From Dipteris shenzhenensis (Eukaryota; Polypodiophyta; Polypodiopsida; Gleicheniales), in the NCBI GenBank assembly GCA_047967505.1, contig CM106539.1: a DNA stretch of 64,000 nucleotides; one strand, 5' to 3'. The notes beneath the pieces were generated by a model. It had not been told where the DNA came from and searched no databases. It saw nothing but the letters and a program-made list of their open reading frames with translations. Positions within the stretch are counted from its first letter, which is position 1. Every line of letters begins with the position of its first letter. This document shows, piece after piece, positions 1 to 11,639 of this stretch. The position numbers and the translations under genes were made by a program.

Positions 1-820
1 CCCTTTACCTTATAATTTAATATTAATGTATGTGCACTGTGTTAACCCTAGGCACCTGTTTAGCCCATTTTCAAGGTCAAAATAAATAAATTAATTAACC
101 TTGACCCCGCCATTGGTTCCCAGACTTTTAAATACATAAAATATATGAAAATTAAAACCTGCTATTTTTTGCCGAATTTTCGACCTAAGTTGTTAGGGTT
201 CCTACATGCCCGCATGAGCAAGCCCAAGAAAGTGGCTAGCCAATAGATAAATGCTTCGTAGACTTACAATGGTGGGCTTGACCATGTGAGTCTACCTCCT
301 TGTCCTTTAAATGGTGTGCTACCCTTCCTTTATTGGTCCAGAAAAGTGGCTGACCAATAAATAATTATGCAATGGTGGGTTGCTAAATGCCACGTGTAAT
401 ACATATAATATTAATGCAAGAAATTTCTTGCAAATGCCACATATGCAAACACGTTTTTCAGTATGCAAGCATGATGTCATGGGGTATGCACATGTGCATA
501 CCCATTTACACAAACACGTTTTTCAGTATGCAAGCATGATGTCATGGGGTATGCACATGTGCATACCCATTTACACATACCTTTGCACATACCCTTTACC
601 TTATAATTTAATATTAATGTATGTGCACCGTGTTAACCCTAGGCATCTGTTTAGCCCATTTTCAAGGTCAAAATAAATAAATTAATTAACCTTGACCCCG
701 CCATTGGTTCCCAAACTTTTAAATGCATAAAATATATGAAAATTAAAACCTTCTATTTTTGGCCGAATTTTTGACCTAAGTTGTTAGGGTTCCTACCTAC
801 CCGCATGAGCAAGCCCAATG
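1..820. repeat. AT-rich direct repeat, two copies of about 229 bp
   Basis: Bases 1-229 reappear at 592-820 with scattered substitutions; both copies share the stretch around CCCTTTACCTTATAATTT and end near GCATGAGCAAGCCCAA. The 360 bp between them holds the 65-bp tandem repeat listed next. Two copies framing a short spacer could be LTRs of a small non-autonomous element, but no primer site or TG...CA ends could be fixed, and the left copy may begin outside the window. Confidence 0.75.
447..576. repeat. 65-bp unit in tandem, each with a 22-bp perfect palindrome
   Basis: Two head-to-tail copies (447-511 and 512-576) start with AAACACGTTTTTCAGTATGC. Each contains a perfect 22-bp palindrome, at 482-503 and 547-568, centred on GCACATGTGC. 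The copies appear identical apart from the final bases. A small ORF across them is a by-product of the repeat. Confidence 0.9.
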
Positions 821-1227
821 TTTGCCCATGGCACGTGGGACTCCTAACCACTCAGACTCTAGCCTTTTTGGATTATTTTAAAGGTCTTTCATTTATCCTT
901 TGGGGGCTGAATGAAGCCTTTACCCTAAGGTTTTAACCTATCTCATAGCGTTTTCTCCTTTGGGTCCCCTTACCTAAAGGACCGAGACTATGAATGTTAA
1001 AACCTAGCTTTACTACTTATAACCTTTGTCCCAATTATAGGGCACCCTTGTCATCAGTAGTATAGCTCGTTTGGGTCTTCATTCCTTCTCATAACAGTCT
1101 CCCTTCTTGTCCTGATGGTTGGAGATATGAGTGCTAAATTAATCTCTCTTGTCTCCTATATTTTCCACTTCTCATAAATGGCCAATTTATGATGAAAAAT
1201 ACTTTAGGAAGATATGAAATTAATTTT
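821..1227. other. No recognisable feature
   Basis: About 400 bp of AT-rich sequence between the direct repeat and the first retroelement 3' region. No ORF of interest, repeat or RNA motif was seen. Confidence 0.5.
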
Positions 1228-2714
1228 TATGACAACCCCACAGCTCCATCTCAACTACAAACAAGGTTGTAAGAAAATAGGTTTGGATCTAGAAAGCTCA
1301 ATCGGAAACCAAACTTGTACTCTTCACCCCAACTTCACAACAAAGTTTACCTCCAACTTCTCCAACCATGAATGCCAACAAGAAGGAGACCAACGATGCC
1401 AACGAATTAAATCTAGAAAAGGAGTATTCCATCTTCCTTGCACAAATAGCCTCAACAACGAATAGCCCTTGAGCACATTTACTCAAGACCCCCATCATGC
1501 ACAGCATGTTGTTTTTAATGCATATTCTATAAAATCATGCTATAGGGCCACATTAAAAGGCCATGCATAGACACTTTATTTTCAAATCCCATGCACATGC
1601 ACAATCATCTGGTCATGCATGACAAAGGCTAGGTGCGGGGGAGGCATTCTAAATGCAGACCCAAATGATAAATCTATTAAGGGCATTGTTTTTTGTCTTA
1701 ATTTTTCCTGTGCTTTTATTTCTATTATAATGCCCATATAATATCTGCAATGGATCGAGGACTATGCTATATTTGATCCCCATAGGTGTGTGTAAATAAT
1801 CAATAAGTGGGAAGTGACCTTAGGACTGTCATGGCACTTTTTCCTTCCTTAAGAAATTTTTCCCCTGACTATGTATATAAATAAATTTGTCACAAACCTT
1901 TTCTTTTTCCTTTCTTTTGTTTTGTAATAAAAACCTCAGTCTATGAGCACCTCTGTGCGACAAACTGAAGAATGGTACATAGCTTGTGTGCTATACATGA
2001 AGTTAAATCTACATGAAGCAAAACTTGGAGAATCAGCTCTGCATGTTCTTTATGCAACATCCAATGCTATCACAGGGAAAACCGTGAAAATTGGCTCTAT
2101 GTGAAGCAACACAGGTTAAATAGGTAGATTAAACAGGATAATACAGTAGGATTACAGGTTACAAAGACCGCAGGTCAAAACACATAAGAACCGACAATGT
2201 ACCTATACATGGTGTACGAACAAGTATACATCTCCAAATCACAAGTCAACAAATCAAGGACTTGGCCAAGGTTTTCATTTCTAAAGCAGGTACAAACAAG
2301 GTGAAAGATTCATCTACAAGGCCAATGCTGACAATCTTTGGAAAAGCAAAAGATCTATGCTTCATTGTTTATATATCTAACTTTAGATCCAATATTGGCT
2401 AAAACATTGAAGATTCACTTAAAGTCAACAACAATTACAACAACTCCAAGGCGAAAGATCTTTGTCAGTATAACTCAAGGATGTTCTCATGAGAATCATC
2501 CAACTAACTAGGTCATGTGTTTGATTGCATTCATGTGAATTATGTACTCTTAATTCCTAACGCGAGATACAAGTCAAAGGCATTTTCTAACAATCTAAGA
2601 CCTAAAAGTTAATATCGCCAATCCATCATATACACCACCAACACTTGAAGCATCAAAGACAATCGATAGACCCTCAACACGCTCAAGGATGTGCACAGAT
2701 TAGGTGCGGGGGAA
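1228..2714 (+). mobile_element. 3' internal region of gypsy element, left copy
   Basis: Non-coding and closely similar to 6741-8381, including the shared block around CCCCCATCATGCACAGCATG and a block ending GGGGGAGGCATTCTAAATGC. It ends in the polypurine-like AGGTGCGGGGGAA directly before TGTTTTAGG. It marks the tail of an element whose body is missing on the left. Confidence 0.7.
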
Positions 2715-3544
2715 TGTTTTAGGAAGAAACAATGAGCCTAAAATAGTGCTAATGTGCTTGGAGGAATGCCCCTGAAGTGCGGACCAAATTTTAGATTTTT
2801 TGAAAAATAGGTCCCGCAGCCGTGCCATGCCATGTGCCGTGTGCCAGGGATGATAATTGATTGTAATTGAGTCAAGCTGGGTCTAAAATGCTTCCAAGTT
2901 TTATAGGATATATCCAGTTTGTGTGTTGGTCAATTTCGAGTTCAGCATGCGAAATGGCCTATATAAGTGAAAATCTGTTCATTTGTAAAGGAGTCCTGTG
3001 TGAGAGCTGAAGTGAGACTACAAGCGTTCAAGCTTCCGATGCTTGCTACTGTCACCTCGGTGCTCCGAATTCAAGTCTATTTTGATGAGGTTACTCTATG
3101 TCCTATGCTCTTCATTTCCATTATTAATTTGTTAATTAGCAAGTTAATTAAGATTCTTGTGCTCTTCATTTCCATTATAGCAAGTTAATTAAGATTCCAA
3201 AGCGTGTTTAAAGCAAATTTAGTGCAATAGAGTTATCCGATTCTAACCAGACTTCATAGGTATAGTCTAGATACTTAGCTCTTCAAGTAGAGTCCACCTG
3301 TGTGCATGATTCATATTAGCGTAGCTCTACTTTCTGAGTTCACAACTTGTAGGTGAGCGATTGCTCGAAATGCATTTTGGGAGATTTTGCTTGTGCATTT
3401 AGCTTGCCGAGACTTGCATATGCTTAGTTAGGTGGGTTGGGTAGCTTAGGATTGTTCCATTTACACTAGATTAGCTTGTCCCTGTAGGATCTGCACACAC
3501 ATGACCTCAACATTGAGAGATTAGCTGCGTTGTGGTCCATTGCA
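2715..3544 (+). mobile_element. Left LTR of gypsy array
   Basis: Begins TGTTTTAGGAAG after the purine tract and ends near CCATTGCA, about 830 bp. It matches 8382-9246. A TATA-like TATATAAGTG lies at about 2952-2961. The 3' boundary is a guess because similarity between copies runs another 90 bp into the leader. No initiator-Met primer site follows, so the primer tRNA is unknown. Confidence 0.6.
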
Positions 3545-3599
3545 CTAGTCAGGTCAGCTACATCCTTGGATGACATATTATGTTGTCAAAGTTCTCGTT

Positions 3600-5400
3600 A
3601 TATGGCAAACTTCCCTTGTTGGATGAGAGAAATAGATAAGCTTAAAGAAGCTGAGTTTATCTATGAAATTGAGCACACAAAATGGGTGTCACCAATTGTG
3701 GTAGTCCTGAAGAAAAATGGTAAACTTAGAGTGTGTGTCAATCTCAAGAAGGTAAATGCAGCTACTATAAGTCATCCATATATATTTCGAGAAATTTTCT
3801 TGAAGTACTCCCAAAATGCATGACTCATATATCTCTAAAATGTAGCCGGTGCATTTGTTAGGCCAAATTGCATCACTCTATAGGAAAAGATGCCCCATTC
3901 AGTTGCAAAGGGTGGTCTTCCAGTTTTATCCCAACCTGGTTATATCACTTGGTTATATTCGAAGAATCCGTCTAAGAAGCTATAAGCTTCTTTTCTTGCC
4001 ACACAACCAACACACGCCAATAAACCCATTGCTCACACGACCTTGTTTAGGGTTACGATCGCACCGAAATGGGAAAAGCATATAATTGAATATCTATCAA
4101 ATCAACCATTCCCACAAGACATACCAAGAGTGTGACAAAAAGCCATTAAAATAGATGCCAACTCATATGCTTTAATATAGAAAGTCAATTGTACAAGAGA
4201 GGGCGAGACAATCACTTACGAGTGCGTGCGATAGAAAACAAATACATTCCATTTTTGGAGCAAGCATGCAAAGGTATTGCAGGGGGCCATTTCTCAATAG
4301 ATACCATTGCCAAAAGCATTATTGCAATTGGGATTTGGTGGCCAACCTTGTTTGGAGATACAGAGGTTTATGTTAAGCATTGTGATGAATGCCAAAGATC
4401 AAAACCTCCAATTACAAGAGATAACATGCCATTGTGACCAATGATGGGAGCTAGAGCTTTTGCCAAATGGGGCATTGATTTTATTGGATCAATCTCTCTG
4501 CCTAGACATAAGACTCATGCTCAATATATTATAGTGGCAGCTGATTATCTCACTAAATGGGCTAAAGCACAAGCCACTACCAAGGCAGATGCTAGAACCA
4601 CTACCAAGTTCTTGTATGAACATGTGTTCACAAGATTTGGATTACTAATAGAGATTGTGAGTGATTGAGGTATGCACATGGTAATCCATAGAAAGTTTGC
4701 TCCGTATCATCCTCAAGGTAATGGTCAAACTAAGAGTATTAATAAGATCTTATGGACTATGCTTACCAAAATAGTTAGCTCATCAAGGTGTGATTAAGAT
4801 CAAAAGTTGCACTCTGCTTTATGGGCATACATAGTTGCCTATAAAACGGCCATTGGAACAACTCCTTTCAATATGGTTTAAGGCCTAGATGCACTTTTAC
4901 CCCTTGAGTTCTTAATTCCAGCTCTACGGGTAGCCAAAGAGCTTGAATGAAATGGACATGTTCTATTAGATAGACTTGAGCAATTTGAGAGATTAGGAGA
5001 AACTCGCTTAAGAGTGGTAGCAAGAATCTACACACAAAAACGAAGGCAAAAACAATTTCACGATGCACGCATCAAGAACAAAGATTTCAATATTGGTGAT
5101 CTTGTTCTTGCCTATACTCTGAAGCAACATACGAGAAAATTACAAAAGTGTGGTTTAGGACCTTTTATGATTAAAGAAATATCTAGGAGTGGAGCAATCA
5201 AGCTAGCAAATCTTGATGGAGAAGAAATGACAAACTGGATTAGTGGGTGCCAACAAGTAAAGAAATATCATGAATCCCTAAACCAAGAAATGCTTGAGCG
5301 CTTACATGTAGCAAAGAAGAGGTCCAAAGCCAAGGAAAAGATGATTGCATATGCTGAAGAAGAGTCTCATGCTAAGAGGAAGTACAATAGAGGATGGTGA
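3600..5400 (+). pseudogene. Ty3/gypsy pol relic: RT start, integrase zinc finger, core and C-terminus
   Basis: At 3620-3805 the reading frame encodes the N-terminal part of a gypsy reverse transcriptase (WVSPIVVVLKKNGKLRVCVN). Gag, protease and most of the RT, including the catalytic YxDD, are missing. At 4189-4437 lies the integrase H2C2 zinc region (GGHF then CDECQRSKPP). At 4441-4668 the core domain starts (KWGIDFIG) and breaks at a stop. Integrase resumes near 4690 (YHPQGNGQT) and runs to the C-terminal ORF at 5014-5400. It is broken by at least four stops and is a dead copy. Confidence 0.85.
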
Positions 5401-6740
5401 TGCAGCCAAGAAACCTTAAAGAAATAGCCAATATAGGAAATCAAAATAGAAATTCAAGAAGATACATAGAGTAAAGGTGGACTTGACCCATATGTTCTTG
5501 TTCATCTTGGCTCAAGTAAAATATGCACTATTAGATTCAGGTGCTCATCACAACTCCATGGCCTATGAAACTTTCAAACATCTTGATGGAGTTGATTCTG
5601 ACCAATGTGACATTAGTGGGTTTCTCTTGACCAAATTATGGGTTATGTAGATATATTGATGTCTATTAATGTCATTGAGTGCAGACACAGGTTTCATGTT
5701 ATGCCACCACATACATCAATTGCAAAATTTATCCTAGGAAAGTTGTGGCAAAGAAAGCATAATGCATATCTGGGAGAAGGACAGGGTTTACTTTAACAAT
5801 GGATCTCAAAGATCATATGCAAAATTTACTCCTAGAAATAGAATGCTAGAAGATTCAAAGGACAAAGATAGCATTAAGGATGAAGAAAGGTCACCTTACT
5901 ACCAAAGACAAAAGAAACACATAGGGAAGTGGACATAAGAAAAATGCCAGTCATGCCAATGCTCAAGGCGACCACTTCAACCAAGGTTTCCAGAGTCTAG
6001 GTACCAAAGGAAGTTTCCAAAGGACCAACAAGAATTCTTCCTCTCAAAACAACATCATATTCAACATCCAAAGCTCAGAAAAAGGTAGAGAAGAAAATTT
6101 GGGTGCCAAAGATCCAAATAACTATGAAATATGTACCCAAAACTTCAACTACCACCTCAATGCAAAAACAAGAAAAATCAAGAACTACAAAGCAGGTATA
6201 CGTACCAAAACAGTTTTCCAAAAGAATCATAAGCAGATTTGGATTCCCAAATCCACCCAAATACCACCCCAACCTCAAAAGCAGCAAAAGGAAGGAACAA
6301 CTGCAAATTAGCATCAAGGTCTACATGAAGTAAAAAGTGAACAATGCAATCTAGATCTACAAAGCAAAGATAGAATGTTCAAGGAAACCCCACATTAATG
6401 AAAATTTGGGTAGCAAAGAACATCATTAATGCTCAACAAGGACAAAGCAAGATTTGGATCCCAAAAAGAGGACAGATGCTGCCAAGTAAAGTCTGGAGCT
6501 TTCTCAAAAGGACTCAATAAACTGCTCCCATGGTTAGATTGCCAATGCTCAAGTAGGGAAGAAGCAATTGTGGATTCCCAAATCTCAATATAATCCATCC
6601 ACTTGCTTGAATAACCTAAAACCAAGATCACCTAATCAAAAGCTACCAATCAAGAACAAATAGGTCGTTCAAGTTTGGAAACCCAAGTCAGCAAAAGTGC
6701 CTTCAAAAATCAGACTCAAATGGGTACCCAAAAAGATGAC
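5401..6740 (+). pseudogene. Aspartic-protease-like relic plus W-x-P-K motif region, downstream of integrase
   Basis: Near 5515-5760 the frames encode a retroviral-type aspartic protease remnant: YALLDSGAHHNSM, then further on VMPPHTSIAKFILGKLW. From about 6095 to 6735 a short motif of the form [KQ]-[IVL]-[WY]-[IVK]-P-K recurs about nine times, for example KIWVPK near 6093, SKIWIPK near 6448, KQLWIPK near 6563 and LKWVPK near 6716, spread over several frames. In known Ty3/gypsy elements protease precedes RT; here it follows integrase. It may be a rearranged gag-protease or an extra 3' gene. Function not assigned. Confidence 0.55.
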
Positions 6741-8381
6741 CCTACAGCCCATCCCAACTACAAACAAGGTTAAAAGAAAATAGGTTTGGATGTGAAAGAA
6801 AGCTCAAACTCATGACCTTCACCCCAACTTCACAACAAAGTTTACCTCCAACTTCTCCATCCATAAGTGCACTCAAGATGGAGACCATCGATGCCAATGA
6901 AGTAAATATATTCCTTGAAAATATACGAGAAGCCTCACCAATGAATAGCCCTTGAGCACATTTGCTAAAGACCCCCATCATGCACAGCATGTTGTTTTTA
7001 ATGCATATTTGGTAAAATCATGCTATAGAGCACATTACAAGGCCATGCATAGACATTTTATTGTCTAATCCCATGCACATGCACAATCATCTGGCCATAC
7101 ATAACAAAGGCTAGGTGGGGGGGAGGCATTCTAAATGCGGACCCAACTGGTAAATCTATTAAGGGCATTATTAATTTTTCCTTTGCTTTGATTTATATTT
7201 TATTGCCCATAGAATATCTGCAATGGATTGGGGACTATGCTATATTTGATCCCCATAGGTGTGTGTAAATAATCAATAAGTGGGAAGTGACCTTACGATT
7301 GTCAGGGCACTTTTTTCCTCCTTAAGAGGTTTTTTCCCCTTGACTATGTACATAAATGTGTCACAACACTTTTCTTTTTTCTTTTCTTTTCTTTTTTGTA
7401 ATAAAAACCTCACTATGAGCACTTGTGCGAGAATCTAAAGAATGGTGTGCATCTAGTGTGCTAAGAATTAAGTTAAATCTACATCAAGCACAACTTGGAG
7501 AATTAGCTCTACATGTACTTCATGCAACATCCAATGCTACTACAAGTAAAATCAAAAATTGGCTCTGTGTGAAGCAACAAAGGTTAAACGGGTTAATAGA
7601 GTAGGATTACAAGTTATAAAGACCATAGGTTGAAACACATAAAAACCGACAATGTACCTATACATGGTATATGAATAGTTCTACATTTACAAATCAAAGG
7701 TCAACAAATCAAAGACTTGGTCAAGGTTTGCATTTCTTAAGCAGGTACAAGCAAGGTAATAGACTCAAGAAACTATTCATCTACAAGGCCAATGCTGACA
7801 ATCTTTGGAGAGGTAGAAGATCTATGCTTCATCGTTTATATATCTAACTTTAGGTTTAAGTTGCATTAGTTTGCACGTTTTTCATTCAATGCATGGACAC
7901 GGGTTAGTTGGAAAATTCTCACTTGAAATGTCCACACTCGCAAGTGGAACAACATTGTCGCAAAGATTCAAGCAATGTCAGTGATCTAAAAGAGCATTCA
8001 AAAGATCCAAAAGCCCATGGAGGCTCAAAAGCTACAATACTGGCCACAATATTGAAGAATAACTTATAATTACTTAAAGTCAATGGTAGTTACGATCAAG
8101 GTGAAAGATCTTTGTCATCAAAGCTCAAGGATATCCTCGTGAGAATAATCCAACTATCTAGGTCATGTGTTTGATTGCATTCATGTGACTTATGTACTCT
8201 TAATTCCTAATGTGAGATACAGGTCAAAGAAATCTTCTAACAGCCAGAGACCTCAACGTTATTATCGCCAATCCATCATATACACCACCAACACTTGAAA
8301 CATCAAAGACAACCACCATCAAGGCCCTTGACAATGTTTCATCAACACGCCCAAGCATGTGTGCAGATTAGGTGGGGGGAA
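6741..8381 (+). mobile_element. 3' internal region of gypsy element, right copy
   Basis: Counterpart of 1228-2714, ending in the purine tract AGGTGGGGGGAA before TGTTTC. It has about 150 bp near 7850-8050 that the left copy lacks, so the two have diverged by indels as well as substitutions. Confidence 0.65.
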
Positions 8382-9246
8382 TGTTTCATGAAGAAATAAA
8401 GAGCCCAAAATAGTGCTAATGTGCTGGGAGAAATGCCCCTGAAGTGCGAACCAAATTTTTGATCTTTTATAAAATGGGTCTTGCAGCAACCATGCCGTGC
8501 ATGTCGCATCGCCTCGAGAGGATAATTTGATTGTTGCAATTGAGTCAATCTAGGTCTCGAGAAGGTCTCAAGAGGATAATTTGATTGTAATTGAGTCAAT
8601 CTAGGGCTAAAATGCTTCCAAGTTGTATAAGATATGTCTAGTTTGTGTGTCGGTCAATTTCGGGTGGAGCGTCCAAAGTGGCTTGTATAAGTGAAATCCG
8701 CTCATTTGTAAGGGAGTCTTGTGTGAGAGCTCCAGTGAGACTACGAGCACCCAAGCTTTCAATGCTTGCTACTATCGCCTCGATGCTCCAAATTCAAGTT
8801 TATTTTGATGAGGTTACTATGTGTCCTATGCTCTTCATTTCCATTATTAATTTGTTAATGTTTTGTTAGCAGATTAATTAGTTGTTTAATTAAGAATCCT
8901 AAGCATGTTTAGTAGATTAAGCACGATAAAGTTATCCAATTCTGACCAAACTTCATAGGTATAGTTTAGAGGCTTAGCTCTACGAGTAGAGACCACCCAT
9001 GCATGATTCGGATTAGTGTAGCTCTACTTTTCAAGTTCACACCTCCTCGTAGGTGAGCGATTGGAATGCGTTTTGGGAGATTTTGCTTGTGTAGTTAGCT
9101 TACCAGTCGAGACTTGCGTATGCTTAGTTAGGTGGGTTGGGTGGCTTAGGATCATTCCATTTGTGCTATATTAGCTTGTCCCTATAGGATCTACACACAC
9201 ATGACCTCAATAGTGAGATAGATTAGCTACGTTGTGGTCCATTGCA
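8382..9246 (+). mobile_element. Right LTR of gypsy array
   Basis: Begins TGTTTCATGAAG and ends near CCATTGCA, about 865 bp, parallel to 2715-3544. It contains a small internal duplication near 8510-8600, where GAGGATAATTTGATTG occurs twice. Confidence 0.6.
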
Positions 9247-9390
9247 CCTCAAGCGGTCTCTTGACACTTGCACCACTGCTTCCATGCACTTGTTGGGTTA
9301 GCTACATCCTTGGATGACATATTTATGTTGTCGAAGTTCTCGCTACATTGTAGACCTCCCTTGTGGAACGAGAGAAACACAGATCTCAAC

Positions 9391-10038
9391 AATAAAGTGA
9401 ATAATGACCTTAGAGCCACAAGGGATAGAGACGATGGGCGAGAGGAGGTCTCATGTTAGATGAAAGGGCTACAGCACCCATTTGTTGAATACAAATACTA
9501 AAGCTTGAGAAGGATAAAGGTAATTAATTTGCACCTTTAGCATTCATTTGTTCGAGTACACAATAGAAACACACGTGAGCCAAAAACACATCACATAAAG
9601 AGGGGTTACTTGGGGAACCAGAGAAGGCCCTAAAAATTACTTTGCTCGTAAAGTCAACAAAGGACTTATAGGGCCAAAGGCCTCTGTAGGGACTATGAGA
9701 TCTAGGAAAGGCTATACAACTCCTTATTTTTACTTTCTTTTTCTAGTTAAGAAGGAATTTAACCTAGCTAGACCAAATAGCTTAATGACTAGCTGAGAGT
9801 ACATAGAGGTGAGACAAAAACCAAAGGTTGCCCTAGCCCAACAAAAATTGTTTAAGTAATCTATGTCTAAGTATATATAGAAATTGCCCTACATATCCAT
9901 ATTGAATTGTTTGAAGAAACAAAGGCTTAACAAAGGATATTCACATATAGCAACCTTAACTCCTATAGAGGCACTGCCATACTGAAAACACAAAATTCTT
10001 CAAATTTTTGGCCAACAAAACGAAGACCTTTGATCATT
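9391..10038. other. Unassigned sequence between gypsy array and nad5 insert
   Basis: About 650 bp without a credible ORF. It could be an upstream part of the mitochondrial intron that ends at about 10105, but no intron landmark was recognised here. Confidence 0.4.
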
Positions 10039-10105
10039 GGAGAAGTCGTTTGAGGTGGAAGCCTCATGTATGGTTTTGAAGTCGAGCCTATGGGGTGGCT
10101 TAGGG
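10039..10105 (+). ncRNA. Group II intron domain V/VI remnant (end of upstream nad5 intron)
   Basis: GTTTGAGGTGGAAGCCTCATG followed by TATGGTTTTG has the paired shape of organellar group II domain V, with arms TGAGG and CCTCA; about 25 bases of domain-VI-like sequence follow. The nad5 exon begins directly afterwards, as expected for the 3' end of a nad5 intron. The call rests on motif shape and position. Confidence 0.6.
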
Positions 10106-10512
10106 ACAGATATGATGATCGGTTTAGGCACCAAGTTTTGGGCTAATTTCCTTTCAATGCTACCCAAAAAATGGGGATTATCGTCGAATCTGAGTTTACT
10201 ACTCCAATCATTATTATACTAGTACCTATTATGTTTAGCATTTTAGGGGCTTTTATGGTGTATAATGTAAATTTTTTCATAAATGGATTCCTTTTTGCTT
10301 TTGGAACTAGTACTTTTGGTAACGGATCTTACAGCTTTTCAAATACCAACGTTTTCAATGACTTTCTAGTGAGATTGTTTTTGCATTTTGGATACAAAAT
10401 CTTACTTAAAGCCTTAGACAAGGGTGCTATTGAAATCTCAAGTCCTTACAAGATTTTGTACACTTTTCAAAACTTGGCCAAGCAAATAAATTAACTTCAA
10501 AGTGGATTTGTT
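10106..10512 (+). pseudogene. nad5: Mitochondrial nad5 exon fragment in nuclear DNA (NUMT)
   Basis: The translation matches plant mitochondrial NADH dehydrogenase subunit 5, a membrane subunit of complex I. Landmarks are DMMIGLGTKFWAN at the start, then SILGAFMVYNVNFF, TSTFGN, VFNDFLVR, LHFGYKILLKALDKGAIEI and LQSGFV at the end. An A run near 10167-10172 introduces a frameshift. About five codons are missing before VFNDFLVR, and a stop stands where Q is expected just before LQSGFV. The exon stops at 10512, where a group II 5' splice motif begins. Only this exon and part of the next are present. Confidence 0.88.
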
Positions 10513-11113
10513 GTGCGAAGAGTACGTTACAATCTGTAGGCCCTAAGCTCCATGGTGAGTAAACTAAACGGTAAACTCAACTCTACAAGCTCCGTGGTGA
10601 GTAAACGCAACTCTACAAGCTCCATGGTGAGTAAACTCAACCCTACAAGCTCCATGGTGAGTAAACGGTAAAGACCAGAGTTGGTGTAGTGCTAGCATCA
10701 ACAACATGAGTTAATGAGTTTCAGTTCAGAGTTCCTTTTGTCTAAAAGGCATGTCAAAATGAATAAAGGCATGGTAGGCATGTATTCAACGAAGGTTGTA
10801 GTATGTTAAGTCTTGCTAAAGCAGGGAAGATTACAACCCTATGCATTTCCTCGAGAATATATAGCTATGCTACCATAATTATACGTACAGTTAAAGGTCT
10901 AAAAAGAAAATAACTAGAGCATGGGAACATAATGATCTCAACAAGAGCCATACATAACGACTACTGGTGCCTCCGAGGCTCTGGGATCTCTTGTAAACTC
11001 CCACATGGTATATGACGAATATTATGGGAAACAATGATACCTCAAAAATGCTACAAAGAGCTAGATGAGGGGAGGCTTCACGTCCGGTTTGGAGGGTGGT
11101 TGTATCTCAACTC
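10513..11113 (+). ncRNA. Group II intron remnant within nad5
   Basis: It starts with GTGCGAAG, a typical group II 5' end, and ends with a domain V-like segment at about 11058-11090 (GAGCTAGATGAGG then CTTCACGTCCGGTTT) and a short domain VI before the next nad5 exon. At about 600 bp it is short for a plant mitochondrial nad5 intron. It carries the tandem repeat at 10545-10667, so the interior has decayed or been rearranged. Confidence 0.75.
10545..10667. repeat. Tandem repeat inside the nad5 intron, 4 copies
   Basis: The core AAGCTCCATGGTGAGTAAAC occurs at about 10546, 10588, 10618 and 10648, with one copy carrying CCGTGG. Period is 30 bp for the last three copies and 42 bp for the first, which has an extra 12 bp. 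Confidence 0.9.
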
Positions 11114-11310
11114 TACTTTTGCTATGCTTTCGTTATGTTATTTGGATTGAGTATATTTGTGATCTTCTTTGGTACGTGGAATTTTTTACTTTCCTATATT
11201 TCATTTCTATAGTTCGTAGTTTATTCTTATAGAATTATTCTCTTTAATTTATTGTATTTCATTTCTATAGTCTGTAGTTTATTCTTGTAGAATTCTTCTC
11301 TTTAAGGTTT
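11114..11310 (+). pseudogene. nad5: nad5 last-exon fragment (NUMT)
   Basis: After the domain V/VI remnant the frame encodes YAFVMLFGLSIFVIFFGTWN followed by FLLSYISF, matching the C-terminal membrane segment of plant nad5. A stop follows, and a roughly 53-bp unit (TATTTCATTTCTATAG...TTCTCTTTAA) is tandemly duplicated at about 11195-11305, which pushes the end of the exon out of frame. Exon order and spacing agree with a single genomic, unspliced transfer from the mitochondrion. Confidence 0.75.
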
Positions 11311-11422
11311 TATCAAATTCCTTCACTTCGGGGCAAGGGTCCCCTTGCTTGCCCAAATTGATGATTCTCCAATTACAGAAATCAAATAGTCAACCCACCA
11401 GCATTGAACGGGAGCAAAACAT

Positions 11423-11637
11423 TGTTGGAACATGGATGCAAGAACGCACAGGAAGCATGAAGGAGAAGAAGCCCGTAAGCACACAACATAGAGTGTATTC
11501 CTTAGTGTGCACAATACAAAGATACAAAGATTATTAGTCCTAGAATGAGACTGGGCATATATACGATGATGAGAGGAAAAAAGTGCCCCGACGGTCCTAA
11601 GTGTGATCACACACATCACTACCATAATACATCAACA
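11423..11637 (-). mobile_element. 3' LTR of outer copia element, 215 bp
   Basis: On the minus strand it begins TGTTGATGTATTATGG and ends CATGTTCCAACA, giving inverted ends TGTTG/CAACA. The minus-strand purine tract CTCCCAGGGGGGATT lies immediately upstream (11638-11655). A TATA-like TATATATG sits near 11556. No matching 5' copy is in the window. Confidence 0.8.
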
Positions 11638-11639
11638 AA

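Larger units (their letters stand above)
1228..9390 (+). mobile_element. Decayed Ty3/gypsy array: 3' region - LTR - pol - 3' region - LTR - leader
   Basis: The segment from about 1228 to 3635 is repeated at about 6741-9390. Each copy contains a purine-rich tract followed by an LTR-like block, then about 100 bp of shared leader. Between them lies one relic pol region. An ordinary element would start and end at its LTRs. Here a 3' internal region precedes the left LTR and a leader follows the right LTR, the arrangement left by recombination between LTRs of neighbouring copies. All coding parts carry stops and frameshifts, so the array is old. Confidence 0.75.

Noticed and set aside
10171-10494. 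Possible novel small membrane protein
   Set aside because: The sequence is recognisable as mitochondrial nad5 with a frameshift and a deletion.
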